64,000 nt of DNA from Dehalococcoidia bacterium (GCA_026003895.1 BPIC01000001.1:934128-998127), one strand, 5' to 3'. Numbered from the stretch's first letter, positions 8,818 to 20,154 are shown. Numbers and translations: made by a program. The notes: generated from the letters alone by a model not told the origin.

Positions 8818-9315
8818 CTAGGCGTTGACCCGGTTGCCGCTTGCATCGGTCTCGGCGATCGTCACGGAGGTCATGGTGTCACCTACGCGGATTTGGTTGA
8901 CCACGTCCTGCCCTTGAATGATGCGCCCGAACAGGTTGTATTGCTTCGGCAGCGGGGTATCGCGCTTCAGGAAGAAGAACTGGCTGCCGTTGGTGTTCGG
9001 CCCGGCGTTTGCCATCGCCATGATGCCGGCGAGGTACTCGCCCTTCACCGGCTCGTCTTCCCATTGGTAGCCAGGCCCGCCGTAGCCGCGACCGAAAGGG
9101 TCGCCACCTTGCACGACCCAGTCCTCGACTCGGTGGAAGGTGAGGCCGTCGTAGAACCCCTCTCGCGCGAGGAACACGAAATTGTTGACGGACTTCGGCG
9201 CGTCCTTGGGGAGCAGCTCCACCTGAATGGCGCCGCGCGTCGTTTCGATGATCGCGATGTACGAGTGCTCCGGGTTGATCGTCATCGGCGGCGGCGACTG
9301 GTATTGCTTCGCCAT
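8818..9315 (-). CDS. Cyclophilin-type peptidyl-prolyl isomerase, cytoplasmic
   Basis: 165 residues of a single cyclophilin domain without a signal peptide. Key elements are LTFHRVEDWVVQGGDP (catalytic Arg in FHRV, QGGDP loop), MAMANAGPNTNGSQFFFL (the A-x-x-GSQFF core) and KQYNLFGRIIQG. It catalyses cis-trans isomerisation of Xaa-Pro bonds during folding. The ATG at 9315 is preferred over 9336 because the downstream protein start follows GGAG-type sequence. It lies 17 nt after a paralogous, membrane-anchored cyclophilin and shares its motifs almost residue for residue, indicating tandem duplication. Confidence 0.93.
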   Translation of the reverse strand: MAKQYQSPPPMTINPEHSYIAIIETTRGAIQVELLPKDAPKSVNNFVFLAREGFYDGLTFHRVEDWVVQGGDPFGRGYGGPGYQWEDEPVKGEYLAGIMAMANAGPNTNGSQFFFLKRDTPLPKQYNLFGRIIQGQDVVNQIRVGDTMTSVTIAETDASGNRVNA

Positions 9316-9332
9316 CGGGTTCTCCTTTTCGT

Positions 9333-10235
9333 TCAACTCTCGGTTATTGTGACGCTATTCATGCGGTCGCCGACCTGAATCTGATCGACAACGTCCATCC
9401 CGCTCACCACTTTGCCGAACAGGTTGTATTGCTTCGGCAGCGGGGTATCTCGCTTGAGGATGAAGAACTGGCTGCCATTGGTATTCGGCCCGGCGTTTGC
9501 CATCGCGACGATGCCACGAAGATACTCGCCCCGCACTGGCTCGTCGTTGAAGCGATAACCGGGACCGCCGCGGCCAGTGCCTTCCGGATCGCCGCCCTGG
9601 ATGACCCACGGCTCGACCCGGTGAAAGGTGAGCCCGTTGTAGAAGCCGTCCCGGGCGAGCCGGACAAAGTTGTTGACCGTCATCGGTGCATCTTGTGGAT
9701 AGAGCTCGATGACGATCGGCCCTTTCACGGTGTCAATCGTCGCCGTGTAGATTTTGGAAGTGTCGATGGTCATTGCCGGAGGCGCGGTATACGTCGGGCG
9801 CGGTTGGACCGTTGGAGATGAGGCGGGGGAGGCCGCCGGGGCAGCGCCCGCGACGGCAGTCGTCTCCGGTGTTGCGGTCGCGTTGGCGCGGGCAGTCGCC
9901 GTCTCTATCGCGCCGGCGGTTGCGGTGGCGTTTGGCGTCGAGGTTGGCAAGGGCGTCAGCGTCGGTGTGGGCAGGTTGGAAATGATCTGCTGCTGGTTGA
10001 ACAAATAGACCAGCCCGGTGACAACGCCAGCGCTGACGAGAAGGAAGACCACTTGTTGGACGATGGGGTTGCGATACCACGGCCGGCGCGGCCGGGAGCG
10101 GACCACTTTCTTGGCGACCGGGCGTTGTTCGACCGGCGCCGCGGCCGGCTGTCGTGGGGTCGCCGGGGAGGACTGGGGGTGCTCGTGAGCCCGTCGGCGT
10201 GCGGCCTCCCGCCGGGCGCGACGAGAACGGGTCAT
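9333..10235 (-). CDS. Membrane-anchored cyclophilin-type peptidyl-prolyl isomerase
   Basis: 300 residues. Residues 1-55 are Arg-rich and cytoplasmic. One transmembrane helix follows at about 57-77 (VVFLLVSAGVVTGLVYLF). A Thr/Pro/Ala linker with repeated PTPT and ATATA segments comes next, then a cyclophilin domain from about residue 150 with FHRVEPWVIQGGDP and GSQFFILKRDTPLPKQYNLFG. The positive-inside rule places the catalytic domain outside the cell, where it would help fold secreted proteins. The ATG at 10235 has AAAGGAGGG just upstream. It is transcribed toward its cytoplasmic paralogue 17 nt downstream. Confidence 0.92.
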   Translation of the reverse strand: MTRSRRARREAARRRAHEHPQSSPATPRQPAAAPVEQRPVAKKVVRSRPRRPWYRNPIVQQVVFLLVSAGVVTGLVYLFNQQQIISNLPTPTLTPLPTSTPNATATAGAIETATARANATATPETTAVAGAAPAASPASSPTVQPRPTYTAPPAMTIDTSKIYTATIDTVKGPIVIELYPQDAPMTVNNFVRLARDGFYNGLTFHRVEPWVIQGGDPEGTGRGGPGYRFNDEPVRGEYLRGIVAMANAGPNTNGSQFFILKRDTPLPKQYNLFGKVVSGMDVVDQIQVGDRMNSVTITES

Positions 10236-10250
10236 CGACCCTCCTTTACG

Positions 10251-10276
10251 CAGAAAGGCCGAGCGTTCGCTCGGCC
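10251..10276 (-). terminator. Intrinsic terminator after tRNA-Arg
   Basis: On the minus strand the 8-bp perfect stem GGCCGAGC/GCTCGGCC with a 4-base loop is followed by TTTCTG. It lies 5 nt after the 3' end of tRNA-Arg and directly in front of the anchored cyclophilin's ribosome binding site, so some read-through would transcribe the cyclophilins. Confidence 0.6.
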
Positions 10277-10281
10277 CCAAC

Positions 10282-10356
10282 TGGTACCCCGAGACGGACT
10301 CGAACCGCCGCACCCGGCTCCGGAGGCCGGTGCTCTATCCTCTGAGCTATCGGGGC
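10282..10356 (-). tRNA. tRNA-Arg (anticodon CCG)
   Basis: A full cloverleaf reads on the minus strand. The acceptor strand GCCCCGA pairs with TCGGGGT and is followed by A and an encoded CCA. The D arm is GCTC...GAGC, the anticodon stem CCGGC/GCCGG encloses the loop CTCCGGA (anticodon CCG, reading CGG codons), and the T loop is TTCGAGT. Length 75 nt including CCA. A TATACT box lies 10 nt upstream of its 5' end. Confidence 0.95.
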
Positions 10357-10365
10357 ATCCATCTA

Positions 10366-10371
10366 AGTATA
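10366..10371 (-). promoter_or_regulatory. -10 box of tRNA-Arg promoter
   Basis: TATACT on the minus strand ends about 10 nt before the mature 5' end of tRNA-Arg, the right place for a short-leader tRNA transcript. No good -35 hexamer is visible 16-18 nt further upstream. Confidence 0.4.
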
Positions 10372-10435
10372 GCGCGCCGTCGGCAACGTTTCGCGGCTTT
10401 GACGCCGTCTCGGCCCGATGGTAGACTGCTCGCCC

Positions 10436-11660
10436 ATGCCCGATCGAGCCCTCGAAGGCGTCCGCGTCCTCGACTTTGGCTGGCACATCGCCGGACCTTT
10501 CGCGACGAAGCTGCTCGCCGATTTTGGCGCTGATGTGATCAAGATTGAGCGGCCGAACCGTGGTGACCCGGCGCGCGAGCTCGGGCCTTTCCCGCCCGCC
10601 AACCGCTCGCTCGAGACCTCGGCGACCTTCCTCTACCTGAACACGAACAAACGGAGCGTCGTCCTCGATCTCGCCCAGCCGGCCGGCCGAGAGGTCGCCC
10701 TGCGGCTCGCTGCCTCGGCAGACATCGTCGTGGAAAATTTTCGGCCCGGCGTGATGGCGCGGCTCGGTCTCGACCATGAAACGATCCGCTCGCACAACCC
10801 CGATGTCATCACCGTCTCGATCTCGAACTATGGGCAGACCGGTCCCTACGCCCAATACGAAGCAACCGAGCTCACCTTGTGGGGTCAAGGCGAGGTGCCC
10901 TACGTCACGGGGCATAGCGAGCGGCCGCCACTCAAGACTGCTGGGGCGCAGCCATCACTCCACGCCGGGATCAACGCCTGCATCGGCGCACTCGCCGCGC
11001 TCTGGCAGCGCGACGCGCTCGGCGAGGCGCAATACATCGACGTTTCCATCCTCGAAGCAGTCGTCAATCTGATCGAGTTCTCGCTCGGGCTCTACCAGTG
11101 CTTGGGGACTTGTCCACCGGCGGCGGCGGGCGACGATCGCCGGCTTCCACCCGGCCGGTCGGCGGGCCACCGCCAAAGGTGACCTCTTTTTGATGTTCGG
11201 CAGCCGCACGGGCGCCGACGTTGCCGTCGCGCTCAATCTTCCTGAGCTCGATGACCCGCGGTTTGCGACCAACGCTCTGCGCTACCAGCATCGCGAGGAG
11301 TTCGACCAAATCTTTGTTCCGTGGCTGGAACGCCACACTGCCACCGAGGCGTTCCGCTTACTTCAGGAGCGGGCTCGCCTGCCGGTGGCCAAGGTGATGA
11401 CGCTCGCTGAGCTGTTCGAAGATGAGCAGTATCGCGCCCGCGAGTACTTTGTGGATTTGGAGCATCCAATCGCTGGGCGCTTCCAGTACGCCGGGCCGCC
11501 TTACAAGTTCAGCGCGACGCCGGCGCACTATCGCCGGCCAGCGCCGCGGCTCGGCGAACACACCGTTGAAGTGCTGCGCGAAGCCGGCTACAGCGCTGAT
11601 GAGATCGCCCGACTCCTCGCCATCGGTGCGGCGGGCGCGTTGAATACGCCGGCCGGATAA
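10436..11660 (+). CDS. CaiB/BaiF (class III) CoA transferase, one frameshift
   Basis: About 407 residues after correction, the usual family length. Typical elements are LEGVRVLDFGWHIAGPFATKLLADFGADVIKIE at the N-terminus, LNTNKRSVVLDL, ADIVVENFRPGVMARLGLD (with the catalytic-region Asn/Arg and a following Asp) and PDVITVSISNYGQTGPYA. Members move CoA between carboxylic acids; the substrate here is unknown. The frame breaks at a four-G run (11104-11107). Three Gs restore CLGLVHRRRRATIAGFHPAG and join the second half, which ends in the normal family C-terminus. The ATG at 10436 begins MPDRALEGVRV. It is divergent from the tRNA-Arg gene. Confidence 0.88.
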
Positions 11661-11668
11661 GGTATAAT
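11640..11668 (+). promoter_or_regulatory. Promoter of tRNA-fMet
   Basis: TTGAAT (11640-11645) and a perfect TATAAT (11663-11668) are separated by 17 bases and end 10 nt before the tRNA. The -35 box overlaps the end of the CoA-transferase coding sequence. Confidence 0.75.
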
Positions 11669-11678
11669 TTCCATATAT

Positions 11679-11755
11679 CGCGGGGGTAGAGCAGTGGCAG
11701 CTCGTCGGGCTCATAACCCGGAGGTCGTAGGTTCGAATCCTACCCCCCGCTACCA
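11679..11755 (+). tRNA. Initiator tRNA-Met (anticodon CAT)
   Basis: The anticodon loop CTCATAA (CAT at 11712-11714) sits on a stem with three consecutive G-C pairs (GGG/CCC), the initiator hallmark. The first position C1 faces T72 unpaired, another initiator trait. The T loop is TTCGAAT and CCA is encoded. Compared with the standard initiator, both acceptor strands carry one extra base (five Gs and a matching C), giving a seven-pair helix plus the 1-72 mismatch. Because this assembly has many homopolymer insertions, this may be an artefact. Confidence 0.92.
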
Positions 11756-11795
11756 ACTGCGTCAGCATTGGTTCCCTCTTTTCCCGTCCTCTTTG

Positions 11796-13161
11796 ATGAC
11801 GGAGCCAGTCACCGAGGCTATCCGGCGCGCTCTCAACAGCGGCCTGCTCGCGCATGACCAGGCGGTGCTGGTCGGGATCTCCGGCGGACCGGATTCAACG
11901 GCGCTCCTTCTCGCGCTTGCGGAAGCCGGCATTCCCGTCATCGCAGCGCACCTGAATCACCGCGTGCGTGGCGCCGAGGCCGACCGAGACGAAGATTGGG
12001 TACGCGCTTTGACCGCCGAGCGCGGCCTACCGCTCGTTGTCGAGCGTCTTGACCTGACGCTCAGCGCGGGGGGCAACCTTGAAGCGCGGGCGCGGAGAGA
12101 ACGCTACGCCTTTCTCGGCCGGGCCGCGAGGATGGTCGGCGCAAGGGCGATTGCGGTCGGCCACACCGCCGATGACCAGATCGAGACGCTGCTGATTCGC
12201 CTCGTGCGGGGCACGGGTCCGGCTGGGCTCGGCGGAATGGCCCCATCGACGCGGCTCGATCGCCTGACCGGGGGGGGCGGCGCCCGTCGTTCGGCCGCTC
12301 CTCGAGGTTCGGCGGATGTCCACCATCGCTTATTGTCGGGCGCGCGGGATTGAGCCACTCACCGACTCCACGAATGCCTCGGAACAATTTCTCCGCAACC
12401 GCCTGCGCACGGGGGTGCTGCCGGCGCTCCTCCGTGAGAACCCCCGTCTGGTAGAAGACGTGACGGCGGCCATGACGTTGCTGCGTGACCAGCAGGCGTT
12501 CGTGCGTGCCGAAGTGGATCGACGCTGGGATGAGATCGCCGGCCCAGCGGGCTCGCTGCGGCGCGATGTGCTGGTGGCCTGGCCGATGGCCTTGGCAAGC
12601 GAGGCGATTCGGCTCGCCGCCGAGCGCATCGTGGGTCCGCCCTCACCGCTGGAGCACCGCCATGTTTCCCAGCTTCTCGCCGCGGCGGGCGCTTGCGGGC
12701 CACGGCGCCTTCACCTGCCGGGCGGGCTGGAAGCCGTGGTCGACGATGGCCACCTTCGGATTCAACGTCGGCGCCCGGCATCGACGCCACCCGCGCCGGT
12801 CGTGCTTGCTGTTCCGGGGACGGTCCGCTTCGGGCCATGGACGCTTCGCGCCGAACGCCGGACGGCGCGCGACGTCCGGCGATCCAGCGGGCCACGTCAC
12901 GTTTGGGTACGAAGCGGGGGACCGTTTTTGGTCCGGTCCCGGCGACCCGGTGATCGGTACCGTCCGTTCGGCGGACCGGGGAGCGTGATGTTGCAGGACG
13001 CGCTCGTCAACTGGAAAACCCCGCGCGAGGAGCGTGACTTCGTGCCAGTTGTTGTCGAAGGGGAGGCAATTGTCTGGCTGGTCGGCGGCAGGGTCGCGGG
13101 GGATCAAGCAGTGGCGGAAGGTGACGAAGCGACGTGGATTGAGGCGCATCGCGACGCTTGA
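11796..13161 (+). CDS. tilS: tRNA(Ile)-lysidine synthase, one frameshift
   Basis: About 454 residues after correction. It converts C34 of tRNA-Ile2 to lysidine using ATP and lysine. The N-terminal PP-loop ATP-binding motif GISGGPDSTALLLAL is followed by HLNHRVRGAEADRDEDWV, AVGHTADDQIETLLIRLVRG and DSTNASEQFLRNRLR, all TilS signatures. The C-terminal TilS domain (RRPGDRYRPFGGPGS) closes the protein. The frame breaks at an eight-G run (12270-12277); seven Gs give LTGGAAPVVRPLLE and a continuous chain. It heads the conserved tilS-hpt-ftsH gene block, right after tRNA-fMet. Confidence 0.93.
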
Positions 13162-13201
13162 GCGCCGTCTTTGATACAGTCCGAGGGAGCGGAGGGCGAA
13201 C

Positions 13202-13759
13202 GTGCAGGCGGAGCTCGGCGAGACAATCATCGAGGCGGAGACGATTCAGCGCCGCGTGCGGGAGCTCGGCGAGGCGATCACACGCGACTATCAGGGCCGT
13301 GAGGTGGTGCTCGTCGGCGTTCTGAAGGGGGCGGCGATGTTTCTCGTCGATCTTGCCCGCGCGATCGAGCTGCCGGTCACGATGGATTTCATGGCAGTCA
13401 GCAGTTACGGCAAAAGCACCGAGACCAGCGGAATCGTTCGCATCCTCAAAGACCTCGAGGAAAGCATCGAAGGGCGCGACGTACTCGTGGTCGAGGACAT
13501 CGTTGACAGTGGGCTGACGCTGCGCTACATCCTCGATTACCTGCTGGCGCGCGGGCCAGCGAGTGTCCGGGTGTGTGCCTTGCTCGATAAGCAGGTGCCG
13601 AGGCGGGCGACCGTCCCGATCGACTATACCGGTTTCGTGATTCCTAATCGCTTCGTGGTCGGCTATGGGCTCGACTACGCCGAGTTGTATCGCAATTTGC
13701 CGTACGTTGCTGAGCTCCAAGTGTCGCACGAGAATGGCGGAGGGCCGGAACCCCTTTGA
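13202..13759 (+). CDS. hpt: Hypoxanthine phosphoribosyltransferase
   Basis: 185 residues. It salvages hypoxanthine/guanine to IMP/GMP with PRPP. Visible motifs are VVLVGVLKGAAMFLVDLAR (substrate loop), SSYGKSTETSGIVRILKDL, the PRPP-binding VLVVEDIVDSGLTLRYIL and GFVIPNRFVVGYGLDYAELYR near the C-terminus. The GTG start at 13202 follows GGAGGG. It sits between tilS and ftsH, as in many Gram-positive and Chloroflexota genomes, and no frameshift is present. Confidence 0.95.
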   Translation: MQAELGETIIEAETIQRRVRELGEAITRDYQGREVVLVGVLKGAAMFLVDLARAIELPVTMDFMAVSSYGKSTETSGIVRILKDLEESIEGRDVLVVEDIVDSGLTLRYILDYLLARGPASVRVCALLDKQVPRRATVPIDYTGFVIPNRFVVGYGLDYAELYRNLPYVAELQVSHENGGGPEPL

Positions 13760-13765
13760 TATACT
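13757..13765 (+). promoter_or_regulatory. Extended -10 promoter element before ftsH
   Basis: TGATATACT is an extended -10 element (TG-n-TATACT) beginning at the end of hpt and about 50 nt before the ftsH start. It could give ftsH its own transcript, as expected for a heat-responsive protease. No strong -35 box is visible. Confidence 0.4.
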
Positions 13766-13816
13766 CTCTTGACTCGGTCGTTCGGCCCGCGCCGAGCTGC
13801 CGCAGGAAAGGGCAGC

Positions 13817-15688
<1,872 letters not shown>

Positions 15689-15731
15689 TCACTCTACGCG
15701 CGGCGCCCCCACCCTGCCTTCGGGAGGTTGG

Positions 15732-17115
15732 ATGACGGTTGACGCAGCGGCGACAGCGTCTGTCCGGCCGCCCGTACAGGACATCCTCGACTCCATCGAT
15801 CATGCCGTGCTCGCCCTCGACCCGCAGCTCCGAATCATTTATGTTAACCGCGCCGCCGACCGGCTCGCTGTCGACCTGGTCGGCCAGCCCACATCGCTGC
15901 ACGGCCGCTCGATTGGTGAGTTCCTCCGCGAAACCGAGGCGGCGCAAATCGTGAATGGGTGTCGCCGAGTTGTCGAAGGCGCGCTCCCTCGATTTTCCTT
16001 CCAGTACGCGTTGGATGGATCCGACCGGACGGTGGAATTCCTCTGCAACCGCATCCATGGCGGCTCGGATGGCGCGGTCCTGCTCGTCGAAGATATCACG
16101 GCGCATGTCCGTACCCATCGGCGACTGGAAGGGCTGCGACGTGTCTCGCGATTGCTCGCCCGCGCCGATGGGCTAAACGACGCGGTCACCGCCATCATTG
16201 AGGAAGCGCCCGCGCTGACTGGGGCAGAGATTGGCGCGGTCTACACGCTGGATGACGAGCACCGCTTGCGCGCTGTTGGCGGCTGGGGCATTGATCCGGC
16301 CGCGCTGGCTGCCATCGAAGCACTCGACGAGCAGACGAGCTCATTGGCCGGCTGGGCGATTCGAAACCGCGAACCGGTGGCGATCCCGAACTTAGATGAC
16401 CTGCCCGGGCTGGACCTCAAAGGACCGCTCCTTGACCAGCTGCGCGCGGCGATCGCGGCACCCCTGCTCGCCAGCGGCCGGCCCGCGCGGCGTTTTCCTC
16501 CTCGGCTACGCACATCCGGTCGGCGAGTTCTCGGCGGACCAGATCGCGACAGTGGAAGCGATCAGCGACGAGTTGGCAACAACGCTCGAACGTGCCGAGT
16601 TGGTGGATCGACTGGCGCGAGAAGCGTTGACCGATCCAGTCACGGGCCTTGCCAATCGGCGTGCCTTCGAAGATATGTTGCACCGGCACCACGCTCGCGC
16701 CGTCCGAACGGAGCAGCCATACGGGATGGTCATGGTCGACGTCGACACGATGAAGGCAATCAACGACCAGTTTGGGCATGTCGCCGGCGACGCTGCGCTC
16801 CGGCTGGTCGCTCGTTCCTTAGTGGCCGCTACACGGGCCGGTGATTTCGTTTCGCGGGTCGGCGGCGACGAGTTCGTCGTCGTGTTGCCCGACGCGGACC
16901 ACCGCGGCGTTCGACTGGTGTGTGAGCGGTTGCGGCGCAGGGCGCCACTCTCCCTCGACTGGAAGGGGCGGACGATCCCGGTCGGGTTCTCGGTCGGCGG
17001 CGCGGCCTTCCCCGCAGATGGCGTCTCCACCGAGGCGCTGTTGCAGCGGGCGGATCAGGCGCTCTACCGGGCAAAGCACCAACGCAAGAAACGGCAGGGT
17101 CATGGAACCGATTGA
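15732..17115 (+). CDS. PAS-GAF-GGDEF diguanylate cyclase, one frameshift
   Basis: About 460 residues after correction. A PAS domain lies at about 15-130 (ILDSIDHAVLALDPQLRIIYVN), a GAF domain at about 140-285 (TGAEIGAVYTLDDEHRLR, AGWAIRNREPVAIPNL) and a C-terminal GGDEF domain with an intact RVGGDEFVVVLP active site and DPVTGLANRRAFEDML. It should make cyclic di-GMP from two GTP in response to a small ligand or redox cue; the cue is not readable. There are no membrane helices. The frame breaks in a CCC run (16482-16484); two Cs give GRPRGVFLLGYAHP. The ATG at 15732 follows GGGAGG. Its stop overlaps the pyrophosphatase start by 14 nt. Confidence 0.9.
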
Positions 17116-17596
17116 GGTTGTCATCGAAATCCCGGCAGGAAGCCGAAACAAGTACGAGTTCGATCATCAGCGTCACGTCTTCCGGCTGGACCGCGTGCTC
17201 TACTCCTCCGTCCACTACCCGGCGGACTACGGGTACGTCCCGGATACCCTCGAGCCCGATGGGGACCCGCTCGACGCTCTCGTCATCGTCCACGAGCCCA
17301 CGTTTCCGGGCTGTCATGTCGAGGTCATTCCCATCGGCTGCCTCGACATGATCGACGATAAGGGACAGGACCGAAAGCTGATTACCGTGCCGTGCGGGGA
17401 TCCCCGCCTGTCGCACATCACCACACTTGACGAGCTCGGTGCGCACTGGCAACGCGAGATTGAGAATTTCTTCCAGACGTACAAGAACCTTGAAGACAAA
17501 TGGAGCGAGATTGTTGGTTGGCGCGATGCGGAGTTTGCCCGCCGCGTACTTGACGAAGCGCGGACACGCTACCTGACCAGTCTCGCCTCGTCCTAA
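17102..17596 (+). CDS. ppa: Inorganic pyrophosphatase (family I)
   Basis: 164 residues. It hydrolyses pyrophosphate to two phosphates, pulling biosynthetic reactions forward. Signatures include EIPAGSRNKYEFD, HYPADYGYVPDT, the metal-binding DGDPLDALVI (family I motif D-x-D-P-x-D) and a DDKGQDRKLI segment. The C-terminus has the HWQREIENFFQTYKNLE helix. The ATG at 17102 overlaps the end of the diguanylate cyclase gene, so the two are co-transcribed, but no functional tie is evident. Family I enzymes are cytoplasmic and Mg-dependent. Confidence 0.95.
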   Translation: MEPIEVVIEIPAGSRNKYEFDHQRHVFRLDRVLYSSVHYPADYGYVPDTLEPDGDPLDALVIVHEPTFPGCHVEVIPIGCLDMIDDKGQDRKLITVPCGDPRLSHITTLDELGAHWQREIENFFQTYKNLEDKWSEIVGWRDAEFARRVLDEARTRYLTSLASS

Positions 17597-17753
17597 TCCG
17601 TCGGCTGCACTGGGGCGCACGCACGCGTTGTGGTCCCCGCTCCCGCAAGCTCCTGCACGGCGGGCGCCGACGGCGCTGGTCGGGGAGCACCGCGTCCGCC
17701 GCGTTTCGACGGCGGCCGATGAAGTTGCCCGAGGGGAGCGAGGGGGCTGTCCG

Positions 17754-18002
17754 TTAGGCGTGTTCGACGGTGAAGCGGTACTCCTCGATCACGGGATTGG
17801 TGAGGAGTTGCTTGCACATTGCGTCGATCTGTTGGCGGGCGGCGGCCTCATCGTCGGCGTCGAGCCGGATCTCGAAGTATTTGCCGGAGCGGACGGACTG
17901 CACGCCGGTGAAACCGAGTGTCCGCAATGCGCCATGAATGGTGATGCCTGGCGGGTCGTTGACGACCGGCTTCAGGCTGACAATCACTTTAGCGAGCCAC
18001 AC
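17754..18002 (-). CDS. purS: Phosphoribosylformylglycinamidine synthase subunit PurS
   Basis: 82 residues, the normal PurS size. The pattern is a first strand WLAKVIVSLKPVVNDPPG, then ALRTLGFTGVQSVRSGKYFEIRLDA and the C-terminal helix ARQQIDAMCKQLLTNPVIEEYRF. PurS bridges PurL and PurQ in the three-subunit FGAM synthase of purine synthesis. The GTG at 18002 lies inside the end of the purC frame, so translation is coupled. purL and purQ are not in the window; the genes downstream are unrelated and convergent. Confidence 0.93.
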   Translation of the reverse strand: MWLAKVIVSLKPVVNDPPGITIHGALRTLGFTGVQSVRSGKYFEIRLDADDEAAARQQIDAMCKQLLTNPVIEEYRFTVEHA

Positions 18003-18905
18003 GTTCGATCTCCTCGCCGGGTAAGGCGGCGATAGGCTTCACGATAGCGGTCGGCCATTGCGGCGACGACCTCGGCCGGCAACGCCGGCGGGGGGCGGCT
18101 CGCGGTTCCAGCCGGTCGCCGCCAGCCAGTCGCGCAGCGGCTGTTTGTCGAAACTTGGCTGGGGACGTCCCGGCTGATACTGGTCGGCCGGCCAAAACCG
18201 GCTGCTGTCTGGAGTGAGCGCTTCGTCGATCAGGATGAGCTCACCATGGAGCAGGCCGAACTCGAATTTCGTGTCGGCGATAATGATGCCGCGTCCCCGG
18301 GCATACTCGGCGGCGTACCAATAGAGCGCCAATGTCCGGTCGCGCAGCTCTTCTGCGCGATCGGCGCCAACCTGTCGCACGAGATCGTCGAAGGTCATCG
18401 GCTCGTCATGACCAGACTCCGCCTTGCTCGTCGGCGTAAAGATTGGTTCGGGCAGCGCCTCGCTCTCCCGCAACCCCGGTGGCAGCCGAACACCGCAGAT
18501 TGTGCCGGTTTCCCGATACTGTTCCCATCCTGAGCCGGCGAGGTAGCCACGCGCCACGCACTCGACGTCGATCCGAGTAGCTTTGTGGACGATCATCGCG
18601 CGGTCGACGAGTTCGGGCGGCACAGGCTCCACAAGGTCGCGCAGCGCCTCCGCGTAGGGCCACCCGGTGTCGCGCACAACGGCGATGTAGTGGCTTGGCT
18701 GGATCGCAGCAGTGCGCTCGAACCAGAACGCCGAAAGGAGCGTTAGCACCTTGCCCTTATCTGGGATCCCCTCGCGCATCACGACGTCGAAGGCGGAGAC
18801 TCGGTCGGTGGCCACGATCAGCAAGCGGTCGCCGAGATCGTAGGTGTCGCGCACTTTGCCGCGATGCAGGCGGTTGGGCAGGTGAGTTTCGAGAAGAACG
18901 GTCAC
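17984..18905 (-). CDS. purC: SAICAR synthetase, one frameshift
   Basis: About 306 residues after correction. It joins aspartate to CAIR with ATP in purine synthesis. Motifs: HRGKVRDTYDLGDRLLIVATDRVSAFDVVM split over the N-terminus, IPDKGKVLTLLSAFWFE, VECVARGYLAGSGW and IIIADTKFEFG with the following LIDEALTPDSSRFWP. The frame breaks in a six-G run of the plus strand (18090-18095); one base less gives EPPPPALPAEVVAAMADRY and the usual C-terminal helix, ending at 17984 inside purS. The GTG at 18905 is the only start at the family N-terminus. Confidence 0.92.
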
Positions 18906-18934
18906 GTCGGCTCCGCTGAGGCGCGGCCAGTCTA

Positions 18935-20154
18935 TCAGAACTCGCCGGCCGACGCCGCGAAGGAACGCAGTCGCTCCTGACGAGCAGCGAGGTCGGCAGC
19001 ACCGGCCGCGATCGCGGCCGGGGTAGCGAGGAGCGTCGCGATGCCCAGCGCATAGGCCAGCGCCGCCCGGGCGGCCGCTTCCACCGCTGCGTCCGTCATC
19101 GTTGCTGCCGCAAACTCGGGCGTCTTCGGCGGGGCGTCGGCGACCCAGAAGGGCATAAGCAGCGATGGGATGACGTGGGAGACATTGCCAAAGTCCGTTG
19201 GATAGGGGAGGGCCCACGGGCCGTTGGGCTCGTCGTGGTAGACGCGATGCCACGCCTCGGCCATTGGCTCGCCGAGGGGAGGGCAATCGATGAGATTGAG
19301 AAAGGCGCGGCAGCGCTCTTCGTGCTCGACGGTCGCGCCGGCAGCCGCCGCCGACGATTCTGCTGAGCGGAGCAGTCGACGGGTCACCCGCCGCAAGCTC
19401 ACTGGCCCGGGCGTGCGCACCCAAAACCGAGCCGCCGCGTTCTCGGGGACGATATTCGGCGCTGCGCCGCCGTTGGACACCACGCCGTCGATGCGCGAGC
19501 CAATCGGCAAGTGTTGGCGCAACGCATTGACGAGGACAAAGGTACCAAGCGCCCCCTCCAAGGCGTTTACTCCACGCTCCGGCGCGGATGCAGCGTGCGA
19601 CGCTCTGCCCGTGAAGCGAAGCTCAAGGAGGCGCCCGGCAGGGGCGCCGGTCAAGCGCGGACGGTGAGCGTTTGCGGCGACGAGCAGGAGTGCCGCATCG
19701 ATGCCGTCGAGCGCCCCGCTTTCGAGCACGATTGCCTTGCCCCCTGCGCCGAGCGCGTCCGGCTCCGAGGCTGGCGCACCGATGGCAACGAGCGATCCGG
19801 AGAAGCGTTCGGTTGCCGCCAACGCGGGCGAGCGCAGCCGCGGTTGCCGCGGCCGCGAGGTGTTTGCCGGCGAGGTGCCCCGCTTCTGGATGGGCGTCGT
19901 ACTCGAGGAAGACCGCGAGACGGGGGGCGGCCATCGCCGACGGTTGCCGAAAAGGCGGTGTCGAGGCCGGCGAGCGGCCGCTCGACGGCAAAGCCGACGG
20001 TGGAGAGCCAGCCGGTGAGCCGGGCGGCGGCGGCATACTCGGCAAAGCCCGGTTCTGGCTCGGCAGCCAATGCTCGCGCCACCTCGGCCAACCGATCGAT
20101 ACCAGCGCGGACAGCGGCGTCGATTTCGGTAACGTGCCGAATGGGGAGCGACAT
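18935..20154 (-). CDS. M20-family amidohydrolase, two frameshifts
   Basis: About 406 residues after correction. It resembles the AbgB/aminoacylase-like branch of metallopeptidase family M20: AAEPEPGFAEYAAAARLTGWL, YDAHPEAGHLAGKH, SLVAIGAPASEPDALGAGGK, the dimerisation domain ELRFTGRASHAASAPERGVNALEGAL and the C-terminal PTDFGNVSHVIPS. Such enzymes cleave amide bonds of N-acyl or aminobenzoyl amino acids. Breaks lie at a six-G run (19922-19927) and at 19819-19820; one base less at each gives a continuous chain. The usual HACGH metal motif reads GHLAGKH here, so one ligand position may be changed or affected by error. Start MSLPIRHVTEID at 20154. Confidence 0.85.
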
